This document shows positions 1-19,575 of a DNA stretch of 64,000 bases, one piece after another. The DNA comes from Phaeovibrio sulfidiphilus (lineage in GTDB: Bacteria > Pseudomonadota > Alphaproteobacteria > Rhodospirillales > Rhodospirillaceae). Position 1 is the first letter of the stretch, and the number at the start of each line of letters is the position of its first letter. A program made the position numbers and the translations under genes. The stretch covers positions 310,001 to 374,000 of the forward strand of contig NZ_JACZHT010000001.1 in NCBI RefSeq assembly GCF_014861485.1, read 5' to 3'. Under the pieces are notes generated by a model. It searched no databases. It saw only the letters and a list, made by a program, of their open reading frames with translations, and was not told the DNA's origin.

Positions 1-525
<525 letters not shown>

Positions 526-556
526 TACTCTTTTCTCCGTCCTCGGAAGCCTGGCC

Positions 557-2635
557 TCAGCCGGCAAGCTTGGCCTTGATTTCCTCGGCCACGTTGTTGG
601 GCACCTCGGCGTAGTGATCGAAGTGCATCGTATACTGTGCGCGTCCCTGGGACATGGAACGCAGCGTGTTCACATAGCCGAACATCGACGCCAGCGGCAC
701 GGAGGCCGTGATCACGCGCGCGTTGCCCCGCTGGTCCATTCCGGACACGTTGCCGCGACGCGAGTTCAGGTCGCCGATGATGTCACCCATGTAGTCCTCG
801 GGGGTGACGACCTCGACCTTCATGATCGGCTCGAGCAGCTTCGGACCCGCCTTCGGCATGGCCTCGCGGAACGCGGCGCGGGCCGCGATCTCGAACGCCA
901 GCACGCTGGAGTCGACGTCGTGGTAGGCGCCGTCCGTCAGGGTGGCCTTCAGGTCGGTCACGGGGAAGCCCGCGATGACGCCCGTGTCGATGGCGGACGC
1001 AAGGCCCTTCTCGACGCCCGGGATGTACTCCCTGGGAACCGAGCCACCGATGATCTTGCTCTCGAACTCGTAACCGGCGCCCGGCTCAAGCGGGGTGAAC
1101 TCGATGGTCACCTTCGCGAACTGGCCGGAACCGCCCGTCTGCTTCTTGTGGGTGTAGTCCACGGTGAACGGCTTCGAGATGGTCTCGCGGTACGCCACCT
1201 GCGGCGCGCCGACAGCGCAGTCCACCTTGAACTCGCGACGCATGCGGTCCACGAGAACCTCGAGGTGCAGCTCGCCCATGCCCTTGATGACGGTCTGGCC
1301 GCTCTCGGGGTCGGACGTGACGCGGAAGGACGGATCCTCGGCCGCGAGACGCGACAGGGCCACGCCCATCTTCTCGATGTCGCTCTTGGTCTTCGGCTCG
1401 ACGGCCACCTCGATCACGGGATCGGGGAAGTCCATACGCTCCAGAATGACCGGGTGCACCGGATCGCACAGCGTGTCACCGGTGGTGGTGTCCTTCAGAC
1501 CCACCAGAGCCACGATGTCGCCCGCCGCCGCGTACTTGATTTCCTCGCGGTTGTTCGCATGCATGAGCAGCATACGACCGATACGCTCGCGCTTTTCCTT
1601 GACCGTGTTCTGGACGTAGGAACCGCTCTCCAGGACACCCGAGTAGACGCGGGTGAAGGTGAGCGAGCCCACGAACGGGTCGTTCATGATCTTGAACGCC
1701 AGAGCCGCGAAGGGCTCCTCGGTCGAGGAGGGACGCGTGACCTCGTCCTCGGTGCCGGGCTTCACGCCCTTGATGGCCGGGACGTCCAGCGGGGACGGCA
1801 GGTAGGCAACGACGGCGTCAAGCATGGGCTGGATGCCCTTGTTCTTGAACGCGGAGCCGTTGAGCACCGGCACGAACATGCGGGCGATGGTGCCCTTGCG
1901 GATGCACTTGCGGAGAGTGGCCTCGTCCGGCTCGTTACCCTCAAGGTAGGCTTCCATGGCCTCATCGTCCGCCTCGACGGCGATCTCGATGAGCTTCTCG
2001 CGGTACTCGGCGGCCTTGTCCTTCAGGTCGGCCGGGATCTCGCGCTCCTCGAACGGAGCCCCCGCTTCCTCGCTGAGCCAGACAATGGCCTTCATGGTCA
2101 CCAGGTCGACCACACCCGCGTAATCCGACTCGGATCCGATGGGAATGTTGATCACAAGCGGCTGGGCACCCAGACGATCGGAGATCATGTCTACGCAGCG
2201 GTAGAAGTTGGCACCGATGCGGTCCATCTTGTTGATGAAGCACATGCGGGGCACAGCGTACTTGTCTGCCTGGCGCCAGACCGTCTCGGACTGGGGCTCG
2301 ACTCCGGCGACGGAGTCGAACACCGCCACGGCGCCGTCCAGAACCCGCAGGGAGCGCTCCACCTCAATGGTGAAGTCCACGTGTCCCGGCGTGTCGATGA
2401 TGTTGACCCGGTGGTCTTTCCAGAACGCGGTCGTCGCGGCCGACGTGATCGTGATGCCGCGTTCCTGTTCCTGGGCCATCCAGTCCATGGTGGCTGCGCC
2501 ATCATGGGTCTCGCCGACCTTGTGGGACTTACCGGTGTAATACAGAATACGTTCGGTCGTGGTCGTCTTACCGGCATCAATGTGGGCCATGATGCCGATA
2601 TTCCGGTACCGCTCCAACGGGGTGTCGCGCTTCAT
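557..2635 (-). CDS. fusA: Elongation factor G
   Basis: EF-G is the ribosomal translocase and also acts in ribosome recycling. The 692-aa length is normal. The G1 motif AHIDAGKT is near residue 17, followed by DTPGHVDF and NKMDR; the later domains end with the conserved [18 protein letters not shown] tail. It is third in the str operon, 35 nt after rpsG and 31 nt before tuf, so it should be co-transcribed from the promoter upstream of rpsL. Nothing in the sequence is unusual for the family. Confidence 0.98.
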   Translation of the reverse strand: MKRDTPLERYRNIGIMAHIDAGKTTTTERILYYTGKSHKVGETHDGAATMDWMAQEQERGITITSAATTAFWKDHRVNIIDTPGHVDFTIEVERSLRVLDGAVAVFDSVAGVEPQSETVWRQADKYAVPRMCFINKMDRIGANFYRCVDMISDRLGAQPLVINIPIGSESDYAGVVDLVTMKAIVWLSEEAGAPFEEREIPADLKDKAAEYREKLIEIAVEADDEAMEAYLEGNEPDEATLRKCIRKGTIARMFVPVLNGSAFKNKGIQPMLDAVVAYLPSPLDVPAIKGVKPGTEDEVTRPSSTEEPFAALAFKIMNDPFVGSLTFTRVYSGVLESGSYVQNTVKEKRERIGRMLLMHANNREEIKYAAAGDIVALVGLKDTTTGDTLCDPVHPVILERMDFPDPVIEVAVEPKTKSDIEKMGVALSRLAAEDPSFRVTSDPESGQTVIKGMGELHLEVLVDRMRREFKVDCAVGAPQVAYRETISKPFTVDYTHKKQTGGSGQFAKVTIEFTPLEPGAGYEFESKIIGGSVPREYIPGVEKGLASAIDTGVIAGFPVTDLKATLTDGAYHDVDSSVLAFEIAARAAFREAMPKAGPKLLEPIMKVEVVTPEDYMGDIIGDLNSRRGNVSGMDQRGNARVITASVPLASMFGYVNTLRSMSQGRAQYTMHFDHYAEVPNNVAEEIKAKLAG

Positions 2636-2670
2636 CCGCTTACTCTCTCATCCAAATCCGAAAAACACCG

Positions 2671-3144
<474 letters not shown>

Positions 3145-3154
3145 TTACTTCCCC

Positions 3155-3526
3155 TTACTTCGGACGCTTGGCGCCGTACTTGGAACGACGCTGGCGACGA
3201 TTCTTGACGCCCTGGGTATCCAGAACACCGCGAATGATGTGATAGCGGACACCGGGAAGGTCCTTCACGCGGCCCCCGCGGATCATGACCACCGAGTGTT
3301 CCTGGAGGTTGTGCCCCTCGCCGGGGATGTAGCTCGTGACCTCAAACCCGTTGGTCAGTCGCACACGCGCAACCTTACGAAGGGCCGAGTTCGGCTTCTT
3401 CGGAGTCGTGGTGTAAACCCTGGTGCAAACGCCCCGCTTCTGCGGACAGGCCTGCATGGCGGGCACTTTGTTGCGCTTACCCACGCCCTGACGAGGCTTG
3501 CGGATGAGCTGATTGATCGTCGGCAT
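3155..3526 (-). CDS. rpsL: 30S ribosomal protein S12
   Basis: S12 sits in the 30S decoding centre and governs accuracy and streptomycin sensitivity. The start is placed at the ATG at 3526 ([14 protein letters not shown]), giving 123 aa; the open frame extends upstream but that part has no similarity to S12. The [11 protein letters not shown] segment carries the wild-type lysines, so no classical streptomycin-resistance change is visible. It is the first gene of the rpsL-rpsG-fusA-tuf operon and has a consensus-like promoter about 310 nt upstream. Confidence 0.98.
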   Translation of the reverse strand: MPTINQLIRKPRQGVGKRNKVPAMQACPQKRGVCTRVYTTTPKKPNSALRKVARVRLTNGFEVTSYIPGEGHNLQEHSVVMIRGGRVKDLPGVRYHIIRGVLDTQGVKNRRQRRSKYGAKRPK

Positions 3527-3836
3527 CAAACGTCCCTTTTCAAAGGTCTCTATCCAGTGCGTGCTCCGGCTGAGAAATGCGGGGAACACGAGGTTATGCA
3601 AATACGCCCCGTCCCGAATCCGCACCACGGTTAGCCGGGCGGATTCGCCCGAGCGGCGAGACTTCGCGACAGTGCGATTATTCCGGTGAAAGTGAACGGC
3701 CCCGAGAGGCCCGCGTTCGAACAGACACCGTCAAAAGACCGGCAAAGCCGGAAAGCATACATCGACCAACGCGTCCAGGGGTTCCGGCAAATTACACGCC
3801 TCGACCGTCCTGCAGCCATTGACCGACAAGGCGCGC

Positions 3837-3865
3837 ACTATAGGGGTGCACCCGGATCGCGTCAA
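3837..3865 (-). promoter_or_regulatory. Sigma-70 type promoter of the str operon
   Basis: On the minus strand, TTGACG (3860-3865) is followed after 17 nt by TATAGT (3837-3842), a close match to TTGACA-N17-TATAAT. Transcription would start near base 3830, leaving a leader of about 300 nt before rpsL. No other gene lies between, so this is assigned to rpsL-rpsG-fusA-tuf. Confidence 0.75.
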
Positions 3866-4443
3866 GCGCAAAAGGAACGCCGCCCCGGCGGCCGCACAGG
3901 CCGGCGGGGGAGCGGGATACCGCACCCGTCTTCAGGTCCGGCCACGAAAGCCGGGCCGCGCACACGACATCGGAAAGGGCGATTAGGTGCACTATTTTTG
4001 CCCCGATGGCAAGGGCTTTTGTGCGCTTACCCGGCGGGGCCCCGAGCGGACGGCGTGCCGGGGCGCGGGGGCAGACGGGAGGGGCGAGGGCGTCGCAGGG
4101 CTGTGGGGAGACGCGGCCCCCGGGGCGGCCCGGGGCGCCCCCCCACCGGGGCGCCGGACCCCAGAGGGGGCCACAGCGGTGGCGCCCGCACCCGGCCTGG
4201 CCCGCACCCCCGGGAGCCAATGACCTACCCCCGCCTTCCCCGGCGGTCGCCGTGCTCTGCCGGGGTGCACCACAGTGCGCTCTGCACCCACGGGCGAGCT
4301 CCGGCCGCGCACCGGCGGCGTCCGCGCCCCCGGACACCCCGGAGTCCCGGCCCCTTCCAGGGGGAGGCATTCAGCCCGTTTCACACCACAGGAGTGTACG
4401 ATTAGCGCTTTGCGTGTATTGAGGTTGTAATACTGCCCCAATT

Positions 4444-4472
4444 TTGACAGAATGACAAAATTGTCATCTTAA
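4444..4472 (+). promoter_or_regulatory. Putative promoter and operator of first DUF805 gene
   Basis: TTGACA at 4444-4449 is followed after 17 nt by a poor -10 (TCTTAA, 4467-4472). Between them is a perfect 7-bp inverted repeat, ATGACAA-AA-TTGTCAT (4452-4467). A dyad lying between the promoter boxes would suit a repressor, but the -10 is weak and the regulator is unknown. Confidence 0.4.
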
Positions 4473-4485
4473 CGGGAACCCCACC

Positions 4486-4932
4486 ATGCGTTTTACCGAT
4501 GCCATCCACTCGTGCTTTATCCAGTACGCCACGTTCCGCGGCCGGGCACCCCGGTCCGAGTACTGGTGGTTCATGGCACTGTACGTCGGCCTGTCGAGCT
4601 TCGTGTTCCACATGTTCACCATGCGCAGCACGGCCGCGCTGGCGCTGACCCTCAATCGTGGCGCGTCGGACCCGTCGGTTCAGGCGGCGCTCGCGGCCGT
4701 CGACTGGGCGCCCATGGGCCTGATCGCCCTGGTCTTCTTCCTGCCGAGTCTGGCCGTGTCGGTGCGTCGCCTGCACGACGTGGGCAAGTCGGGCTGGAAC
4801 CTTCTTTGGAGCTTCGTGCCGGTCATCGGCCCGATTCTTCTGTTCATCTGGTACTGCACCCGCGGCACGGCCGGCCCCAACCGCTGGGGCGCCGCTCCCG
4901 CGAGCGACTGCGCCTGCGGCACCACACACTGA
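4486..4932 (+). CDS. DUF805 family inner-membrane protein, copy 1
   Basis: A 148-aa integral membrane protein of the DUF805 (YhaH/YhaI-like) family, whose biochemical role is unknown. The family hallmarks are visible: an N-terminal FRGRAPRSEYWWF motif, hydrophobic helices, RRLHDVGKSGWN before the last hydrophobic segments, and a C-terminal CTRGTAGPNRWG. It is oriented opposite to the flanking ribosomal genes and followed by a strong terminator, so it appears to be transcribed separately from the second copy. The Shine-Dalgarno sequence upstream is weak. Confidence 0.9.
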   Translation: MRFTDAIHSCFIQYATFRGRAPRSEYWWFMALYVGLSSFVFHMFTMRSTAALALTLNRGASDPSVQAALAAVDWAPMGLIALVFFLPSLAVSVRRLHDVGKSGWNLLWSFVPVIGPILLFIWYCTRGTAGPNRWGAAPASDCACGTTH

Positions 4933-4938
4933 TACCGG

Positions 4939-4968
4939 GGGGAGCGCCAGCCGCGCTCCCCTTTTTTT
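4939..4968 (+). terminator. Rho-independent terminator after first DUF805 gene
   Basis: A perfect 9-bp stem (GGGGAGCGC / GCGCTCCCC) with a 5-nt loop is followed directly by seven T residues. It begins 6 nt after the DUF805 stop codon. Confidence 0.92.
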
Positions 4969-5028
4969 GGGACCGGACCTCTCCGGATTCCGCTGAACTT
5001 CCCAACAACTCTCTGGAGGACATCCGCA

Positions 5029-5469
5029 ATGGAGTTTATTCCCGCTGTCAAACAGGGCCTGAAGAAGTTTTTCACCTTCCGGGGACGGGCATCCCGTTCC
5101 GAATTCTGGTGGTTCTATCTGTTCCTCTGCCTGGTCAACACCGCGCTGTACTTCGTTCTGCTGGTGCCGGCCATGGCCAGCCAGGTGCAGTTCGATCCGG
5201 AAACCGCCCAGTTCGCCGCCGACCCCGACGGCGGCGGGGTTGGGCTGCTTGTCCTTTATCTCCTTGCGCTCCTTGTGATGTTCATCCCGTTCATGAGCGC
5301 AGCGGTCCGGAGACTGCACGATGGAGGAAGGTCGGGCTGGTGGTTCCTCCTGAGCTTCATTCCTGTGGTCGGCCCGATCGTTCTGCTGATCTGGTGGTGC
5401 ACCCGCGGCACCTCCGGGCCCAACGCCTGGGGACCGGATCCCCTGGAGCCGGACGCCGGCGCCGCCTGA
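5029..5469 (+). CDS. DUF805 family inner-membrane protein, copy 2
   Basis: A 146-aa paralogue of the preceding gene with the same architecture: TFRGRASRSEFWWF near residue 18, hydrophobic helices, RRLHDGGRSGWW and CTRGTSGPNAWG near the end. Between helices it has an extra acidic/glycine loop (around DPDGGGVG) not shared with copy 1. A good ribosome binding site (GGAGG, 8 nt before the ATG) supports the start. It lies between the copy 1 terminator and a bidirectional terminator shared with rpoC. Function unknown. Confidence 0.9.
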   Translation: MEFIPAVKQGLKKFFTFRGRASRSEFWWFYLFLCLVNTALYFVLLVPAMASQVQFDPETAQFAADPDGGGVGLLVLYLLALLVMFIPFMSAAVRRLHDGGRSGWWFLLSFIPVVGPIVLLIWWCTRGTSGPNAWGPDPLEPDAGAA

Positions 5470-5576
5470 CCCGGCGCGCCACACCGGACCCGTCCCGCCT
5501 GCCACTCACCGGCCCGGCGGGACCGGACCCGGACCGCGGAGCGCTCTCCCGGCGACACACCCGGGGCTGCCAGCAG

Positions 5577-5630
5577 GCAGGCGACACACGCTGGCGAAAC
5601 CACGCTGGCGACACATGCTGGCGACACCAT
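5577..5630. repeat. Short tandem repeat, four 13-14 bp units
   Basis: Four imperfect consecutive units of the type GCTGGCGACACAT (5577-5589, 5590-5603, 5604-5616, 5617-5630) lie in the spacer between the second DUF805 stop and the rpoC terminator. No coding role is seen. Confidence 0.7.
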
Positions 5631-5638
5631 GCAGACGC

Positions 5639-5665
5639 AAAAAAGGGGGCTTTCGCCCCCTTTTT
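5639..5665. terminator. Bidirectional terminator between DUF805 copy 2 and rpoC
   Basis: A GGGGGC-TTTC-GCCCCC hairpin is flanked by six A on the left and five T on the right, so it can terminate both the plus-strand DUF805 transcript and the minus-strand rplKAJL-rpoBC transcript (rpoC stop at 5687). Confidence 0.9.
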
Positions 5666-5686
5666 CTGTGTCACGACTGTGCGCGA

Positions 5687-14175
<8,489 letters not shown>

Positions 14176-14328
14176 TACGCTCCTCGTGTACGTCTGGGGC
14201 TGCGTGCGCCGAAACGGGCGCGCCGGAGCCGAGGGAACCGATGGGCTTATGCAAGATGGGGGTGAGAAAACCCCGATCAAAGGCAAAAACTATAAAGAGT
14301 CACAATACGGCAAAACAACGGCGAATGA

Positions 14329-14369
14329 CCGGACGGCGCTTCCCCATCGTTTTGGGGCGCCCCGTCCGG
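14329..14369 (-). promoter_or_regulatory. Hairpin in the rplL-rpoB spacer (attenuator or processing site)
   Basis: CCGGACGG (14329-14336) pairs with CCGTCCGG (14362-14369), and CCCC/GGGG inside extends the stem. There is no T-tract, so it is not a classical terminator. In E. coli the rplL-rpoB spacer contains an attenuator and an RNase III site; the same role is inferred from position only. Confidence 0.55.
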
Positions 14370-14409
14370 CCAATTCTCTCCTCCAGCTCCCATGCGGGAG
14401 CCGGGGTTC

Positions 14410-14793
14410 TTACTTGATGGAAACCTTCGCGCCGGCTTCCTCAAGCTGCTTCTTCATCTTCTCGGCCTCGTCCTTGGACACGCCTTCCTTCACGGGCTTC
14501 GGCGCACCCTCGACCAGGTCCTTGGCTTCCTTGAGGCCGAGGCTGGTGATCGCACGGACTTCCTTAATCACGTTGATCTTCTTGTCGCCGGCGTCCTCGA
14601 GGATCACGTCGAACTCGGTCTTCTCCTCAGCGGCCGCGGCACCCTCGCCAGCGCCCGGGGCCATCATCATCATGCCGCCCATGGGAGCAGCGGCGGACAC
14701 GCCCCACTTCTCCTCGAGCATCTTGGAGAGCTCAGCGGCCTCCAGGACGGTCAGAGCGGAAAGTTCGTCAACGAGTTTGGCAAGATCAGCCAT
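14410..14793 (-). CDS. rplL: 50S ribosomal protein L7/L12
   Basis: L7/L12 forms the mobile ribosomal stalk that recruits translation GTPases. The 127-aa protein has the N-terminal dimerisation helices ([20 protein letters not shown]), an alanine/glycine/methionine-rich hinge near residues 35-55, and the C-terminal globular domain ([31 protein letters not shown]). It is 69 nt downstream of rplJ and the two are expected to be co-transcribed. Confidence 0.98.
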   Translation of the reverse strand: MADLAKLVDELSALTVLEAAELSKMLEEKWGVSAAAPMGGMMMMAPGAGEGAAAAEEKTEFDVILEDAGDKKINVIKEVRAITSLGLKEAKDLVEGAPKPVKEGVSKDEAEKMKKQLEEAGAKVSIK

Positions 14794-14862
14794 TTGAATT
14801 ACTCCAGTATAAGGTCAGGTGACTTACGTCTAGACAAAGGGCAAACCGCGATCAGGCGGCCA

Positions 14863-15372
14863 TTACTCTTTCGTGGCGTACGCGTTGAAGACCCGAGCAA
14901 GCTGTGCGGCCGGCGCCTGGGCGACGGTGGCGACACGGGTGGCGGGGGTCGTGATCATGCCGATCAGGCGGGCGCGCAGCTCGTCCAGCGACGGCAGCTT
15001 TGCCAGCGCTTCGACGTCTGCAACACTCAGGGGCTTGCCCTCCATCGATCCGCCCAGAACGACAAGCTTGTCCTTCTTCTTGGCGAACTCGACAGAGACC
15101 TTGGCAGCCGCCACCGCGTCCTCGGACGTGGCGATGGCCGTCGGGCCCACAAACAGATCAGCAAGACCTTCAAACTGCGTACCCGCGAGAGCAAGGCGCG
15201 TGATCCGGTTCTTGGTGACACGGAACGATGCCCCGGCAGCGCGCATCTGCCTGCGAAGATCCTCCAGCTCAGCGACCGTCAGCCCCTTGTAGTGGGTGAC
15301 GACGACCGTCGTGGTGGATCCGAACAGGCCGGCGAGCTCCGCGATCAGTTCCTTTTTTTGTTCCCGGTTCAC
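14863..15372 (-). CDS. rplJ: 50S ribosomal protein L10
   Basis: L10 anchors the L7/L12 stalk to 23S rRNA. The chosen start is a GTG at 15372 (reading MNREQKKELIAELAGLF) because GGAG lies 6 nt upstream and the sequence then matches the family N-terminus; this gives 169 aa. An ATG further upstream at 15405 would add an extension not typical of L10. The 272-nt spacer upstream may hold the L10 autoregulatory leader known in other bacteria, but I did not resolve its fold. Confidence 0.96.
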   Translation of the reverse strand: MNREQKKELIAELAGLFGSTTTVVVTHYKGLTVAELEDLRRQMRAAGASFRVTKNRITRLALAGTQFEGLADLFVGPTAIATSEDAVAAAKVSVEFAKKKDKLVVLGGSMEGKPLSVADVEALAKLPSLDELRARLIGMITTPATRVATVAQAPAAQLARVFNAYATKE

Positions 15373-15644
15373 GGTACACTCCGCTTCCTGGTCCGCCTGC
15401 GTCACAGCGCAAACGGACTGGTTGCCCTCACAAATCCTCCGGTGCCGAAGCCACGGAGGGGGTGAAACCTGCCCCGGAAAGTCAGCCTGCCTTCCATACG
15501 GAAGAGAAGAAAACTGCTTACCGTCTGCGCGGGCGAGGAGGGATCCTCTTCAAGCCCTCTCTCTCACACGGACAGAGCGGGCACCTGCGGTCTCGGACAG
15601 GGTACTGCGCCCCCCGCTCATGGAACGGGAGGCGCAAATTCAGA

Positions 15645-16346
15645 TTAGGCGCCCTCGGTCAGCGAGGAGACGCTCAGCTTGACGCCCGGCCCCATGGTGG
15701 AGCTGAGAGCGACGCGCTTCAGATAGGTTCCCTTGGCGCCAGTCGGCTTCGCGCGGACCAGGGCGTCAACGAACGCACGGACGTTGTCCGCAAGCTGGTC
15801 CTCGGTGAAGGAGGCGCGACCGATACCGGCGTGGACGATACCCGCCTTCTCGACGCGGAACTGCACCTGACCGGCCTTCGCGGCATCCACGGCGCCCTTG
15901 ACGTCCATGGTGACGGTGCCGAGCTTCGGGTTCGGCATCAGGCCACGGGGGCCCAGAACCTTACCCAGACGGCCCACGATACCCATCATGTCGGGGGTCG
16001 CGATGCAGCGGTCGAAATCCATGGTGCCGCCCTGGATGATTTCCATCAGGTCCTCGGCGCCCACGATGTCGGCGCCAGCGGCGCGGGCCTCGTCAGCCTT
16101 GTCACCCTTCGCGAACACGGCGACCCGGAGGGTCTTGCCGGTGCCGTGGGGCAGGCCAACCACGCCACGGACCATCTGGTCCGCGTGGCGCGGGTCAACG
16201 CCCAGAGCAACCGCGATCTCGACGGTCTCGTCGAACTTCGCCTTCGCGCGCTCCTTGACCATGCGGACGCCGTCCGCCAGGTCGTACTGCTTCAGACGGT
16301 CGATGCCCTCGGAGGCCGCCTTCAGACGCTTGCCAACCTTCGCCAT
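15645..16346 (-). CDS. rplA: 50S ribosomal protein L1
   Basis: L1 binds 23S rRNA at the L1 stalk and helps release deacylated tRNA. The 233-aa frame starts [19 protein letters not shown] and contains the conserved [12 protein letters not shown] and GKxG-type segments. It begins 2 nt after the rplK stop. In many bacteria L1 represses the rplK-rplA mRNA translationally; no specific binding site was identified here. Confidence 0.98.
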   Translation of the reverse strand: MAKVGKRLKAASEGIDRLKQYDLADGVRMVKERAKAKFDETVEIAVALGVDPRHADQMVRGVVGLPHGTGKTLRVAVFAKGDKADEARAAGADIVGAEDLMEIIQGGTMDFDRCIATPDMMGIVGRLGKVLGPRGLMPNPKLGTVTMDVKGAVDAAKAGQVQFRVEKAGIVHAGIGRASFTEDQLADNVRAFVDALVRAKPTGAKGTYLKRVALSSTMGPGVKLSVSSLTEGA

Positions 16347-16348
16347 AA

Positions 16349-16777
16349 TCAGCCCTCCACCCTCAGGCCCATGGAACGGGCGGAACCAACAATCATCTCG
16401 ACCGCGGCATCAACCGTCGCCGCGTTCAGGTCGGCCATCTTCTTCTCGGCGATCTCACGGCACTGGTCCATGGTCACAGCGCCGACGGTGCCATGACCGG
16501 CGGTCTGCGAGCCCTTGTCCAGACCGGCCGCCTTCTTGAGGAAGTAGGCAACGGGAGGGGTCTTCGTGACAAAGCTGAAGGTGCGGTCGGCATAGGCCGT
16601 GATCACCACCGGGATCGGCATGCCCGGCTCCAGCTGCTGCGTGGCGGCGTTGAACGCCTTGCAGAATTCCATGATGTTCAGGCCGCGCTGACCCAGAGCC
16701 GGACCCACGGGGGGGCTCGGGTTGGCCTTGCCGGCGGGGATCTGGAGCTTGATATAGCCCAGGACTTTCTTCGCCAT
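16349..16777 (-). CDS. rplK: 50S ribosomal protein L11
   Basis: L11 binds the GTPase-associated centre of 23S rRNA. The 142-aa protein has the expected N-terminus ([38 protein letters not shown]), including the proline-rich hinge. It is separated from nusG by 129 nt, within which no clear promoter was recognised, so it may be read from the upstream tRNA-tuf-secE-nusG promoter or from a weak local one. Confidence 0.98.
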   Translation of the reverse strand: MAKKVLGYIKLQIPAGKANPSPPVGPALGQRGLNIMEFCKAFNAATQQLEPGMPIPVVITAYADRTFSFVTKTPPVAYFLKKAAGLDKGSQTAGHGTVGAVTMDQCREIAEKKMADLNAATVDAAVEMIVGSARSMGLRVEG

Positions 16778-16906
16778 AGGAAACCTCGGTCCTTTTCAAA
16801 GTGTTACAAGGGTGCCCGAAGGGCCGCGGTCCGGTGGCGCATGGACTTTCCGCGCCGTGCCTCCCGCGCTGCCGGAGCCCGCCTCAGGGACGGGCCCGGG
16901 AAAAAA

Positions 16907-17437
16907 TCAGACTTTTTCCACCTGGGTGTACTCGAGCTCGACCGGTGTCGAACGCCCGAAGATCGAGACCGACACCTTCAGGCGGGCACGCTCGTGGTCG
17001 ACCTCTTCGACCAGCCCGTTGAAGGAGGCAAACGGACCGTCCGAAACGCGGACCTGCTCGCCAATCTCGAAGGAGATGGAGGGACGGGGACGCTCGACCC
17101 CTTCCTGTACCTGGGTGAGGATGCGCTCGGCCTCCGCCTCGGAGATGGGCTGGGGACGACCCCGGCCACCGAGAAAGCCCGTCACCTTGGGCGTATTCTT
17201 GACAAGGTGCCAGGTCTCGTCGGTCAGGTCCATCCGCACCAGCACATAGCCGGGGAAGAACTTCCGCTCCGTATTGACCCGCGCGCCGCGACGCACCTCG
17301 ACGACCTCTTCGGCCGGAACCAGAACTTCCTCGATCAGGGGCTCGAGACCCTTCTGCGCGGCCTGCTCACGGATGGACTGGGCAACCTTGCCCTCGAACC
17401 CGGAGTAGACATGGATGACGTACCAGCGCGCGGACAT
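16907..17437 (-). CDS. nusG: Transcription termination/antitermination protein NusG
   Basis: NusG binds RNA polymerase and couples it to Rho or to the ribosome. The 176-aa length is standard. The N-terminal NGN domain starts MSARWYVIHVYSGFEGKVAQ, with PGYVLVRMDLTDETWHLVKNTPKVTGFLG in the middle, and the C-terminal KOW domain has GEQVRVSDGPFASFNGLVEEVD. It begins 4 nt after the secE stop, the usual secE-nusG pair. Confidence 0.98.
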   Translation of the reverse strand: MSARWYVIHVYSGFEGKVAQSIREQAAQKGLEPLIEEVLVPAEEVVEVRRGARVNTERKFFPGYVLVRMDLTDETWHLVKNTPKVTGFLGGRGRPQPISEAEAERILTQVQEGVERPRPSISFEIGEQVRVSDGPFASFNGLVEEVDHERARLKVSVSIFGRSTPVELEYTQVEKV

Positions 17438-17441
17438 GGCT

Positions 17442-17639
17442 CTAGCCTCTCACCGAAAAGAGGAGTTCCACGGCCCACGACAGAATTCCGTCGACCGCAA
17501 GGAAGAACAGGGACGCCAGAAGCACCATGATGAAGACCATCACGGTGGAAATAATCGCTTCTTTTCTGGACGGCCAGGTGACCTTCGAAAGCTCCTGACG
17601 AACCTGGCGAATATATTGTGCGGGCGTTGTCTTGGCCAT
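17442..17639 (-). CDS. secE: Preprotein translocase subunit SecE
   Basis: SecE clamps SecY in the SecYEG channel. The 65-aa short form has one membrane segment (IISTVMVFIMVLLASLFFLAV) preceded by the amphipathic RQVRQELSKVTWPSRKE motif that defines the family. The ATG at 17639 (MAKTTPAQYIRQ) is taken as the start; the upstream frame extension is not SecE-like. It lies between tRNA-Trp and nusG. Confidence 0.96.
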   Translation of the reverse strand: MAKTTPAQYIRQVRQELSKVTWPSRKEAIISTVMVFIMVLLASLFFLAVDGILSWAVELLFSVRG

Positions 17640-17783
17640 CAGTCCGTTCCGAAAATGAAAAAACGAGTCGCCACCCGGACCCTGATCCGACCGGAGGACG
17701 ACCCCGAAAACATACAGCAGTGTCAAACGCCTGGACAGCACGTGCTCTGTTCGTGGCGCACAGTCAGGATCGGCTTGGGTCGA

Positions 17784-17859
17784 TGGCAGGGGTGACAGGA
17801 CTCGAACCCGTAACCCCCGGTTTTGGAGACCGGTGCTCTACCAGTTGAGCTACACCCCT
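17784..17859 (-). tRNA. tRNA-Trp (anticodon CCA)
   Basis: A 76-nt cloverleaf including the encoded CCA end. The acceptor stem AGGGGTG/CACCCCT is perfect, the anticodon loop reads CTCCAAA and the T-loop is GGTTCGAGTCC. It sits between tuf and secE, its usual place in proteobacteria. Confidence 0.97.
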
Positions 17860-18019
17860 CCAGCGACAGCGCCGCCCGATCTCGGGCTTTGCTCTGATCT
17901 CCCCTGACTTGGCGGGAAGACCCCAAACACGGCCGCCTCTATAGACGGTCCCCCGTGCTTAATCAAGGACTTTTTACTGCTCCGGCCCGGGGATGGACCG
18001 GAGCAGAAAGTCGTCAGAC

Positions 18020-19210
<1,191 letters not shown>

Positions 19211-19295
19211 GGTCGATCCCGTCTCTTCATTTGAGTGAGGGGCTGGCTGCACAACAGCTGTACAGCGACCCACCCGGTTGGGACAAAAACGAAGC

Positions 19296-19369
19296 TGGAG
19301 CGGGTGATGGGAATCGAACCCACGTAACCAGCTTGGAAGGCTGGGGCTTTACCATTAAGCTACACCCGC
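19296..19369 (-). tRNA. tRNA-Gly (anticodon TCC)
   Basis: A 74-nt cloverleaf with encoded CCA. The acceptor stem is GCGGGTG/CACCCGC, the anticodon loop CTTCCAA and the T-arm GTGGGTTCGATTCCCAT. It is co-oriented with tRNA-Tyr and tuf and very probably on the same transcript. Confidence 0.97.
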
Positions 19370-19408
19370 GTATCCCGCCGGACGCGAATCCGGCGGGTCG
19401 CTCAAAAC

Positions 19409-19494
19409 TGGTGGAGGGGGTTGGATTCGAACCAACGTAGGGTCACCCCGCCGGATTTACAGTCCGGTGCCTTTAACCACTCGACCACCCCTCC
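19409..19494 (-). tRNA. tRNA-Tyr (anticodon GTA)
   Basis: An 86-nt class II tRNA with a long variable arm. The acceptor stem is GGAGGGG/CCCCTCC, the anticodon loop CTGTAAA, and CCA is encoded. It is the first gene after the promoter at 19548-19575. Confidence 0.97.
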
Positions 19495-19547
19495 CCGGGG
19501 CCACCGTCCGGCTTGCACTGTGTGCTCCCCGTCGGTGAGGACGCATC

Positions 19548-19575
19548 ATTAAAAAAAACTGCCCTGTGCTGTCAA
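19548..19575 (-). promoter_or_regulatory. Sigma-70 type promoter of the tRNA-Tyr/Gly-tuf-Trp-secE-nusG unit
   Basis: On the minus strand a perfect TTGACA (19570-19575) is followed after 16 nt by TTTAAT (19548-19553). Transcription would start near 19541, about 47 nt before the tRNA-Tyr 5' end. All genes downstream to nusG share this orientation without a visible terminator. Confidence 0.78.

Larger units (their letters stand above)
3527..4485. other. Intergenic region between rpsL and the DUF805 pair
   Basis: About 960 bases without a credible gene. The open frames here are arginine/proline/glycine-rich products of GC-rich DNA with no family resemblance. It holds the str promoter (3837-3865), the long rpsL leader and, at the right end, an AT-richer stretch with an inverted repeat just upstream of the first DUF805 gene. 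Confidence 0.6.
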
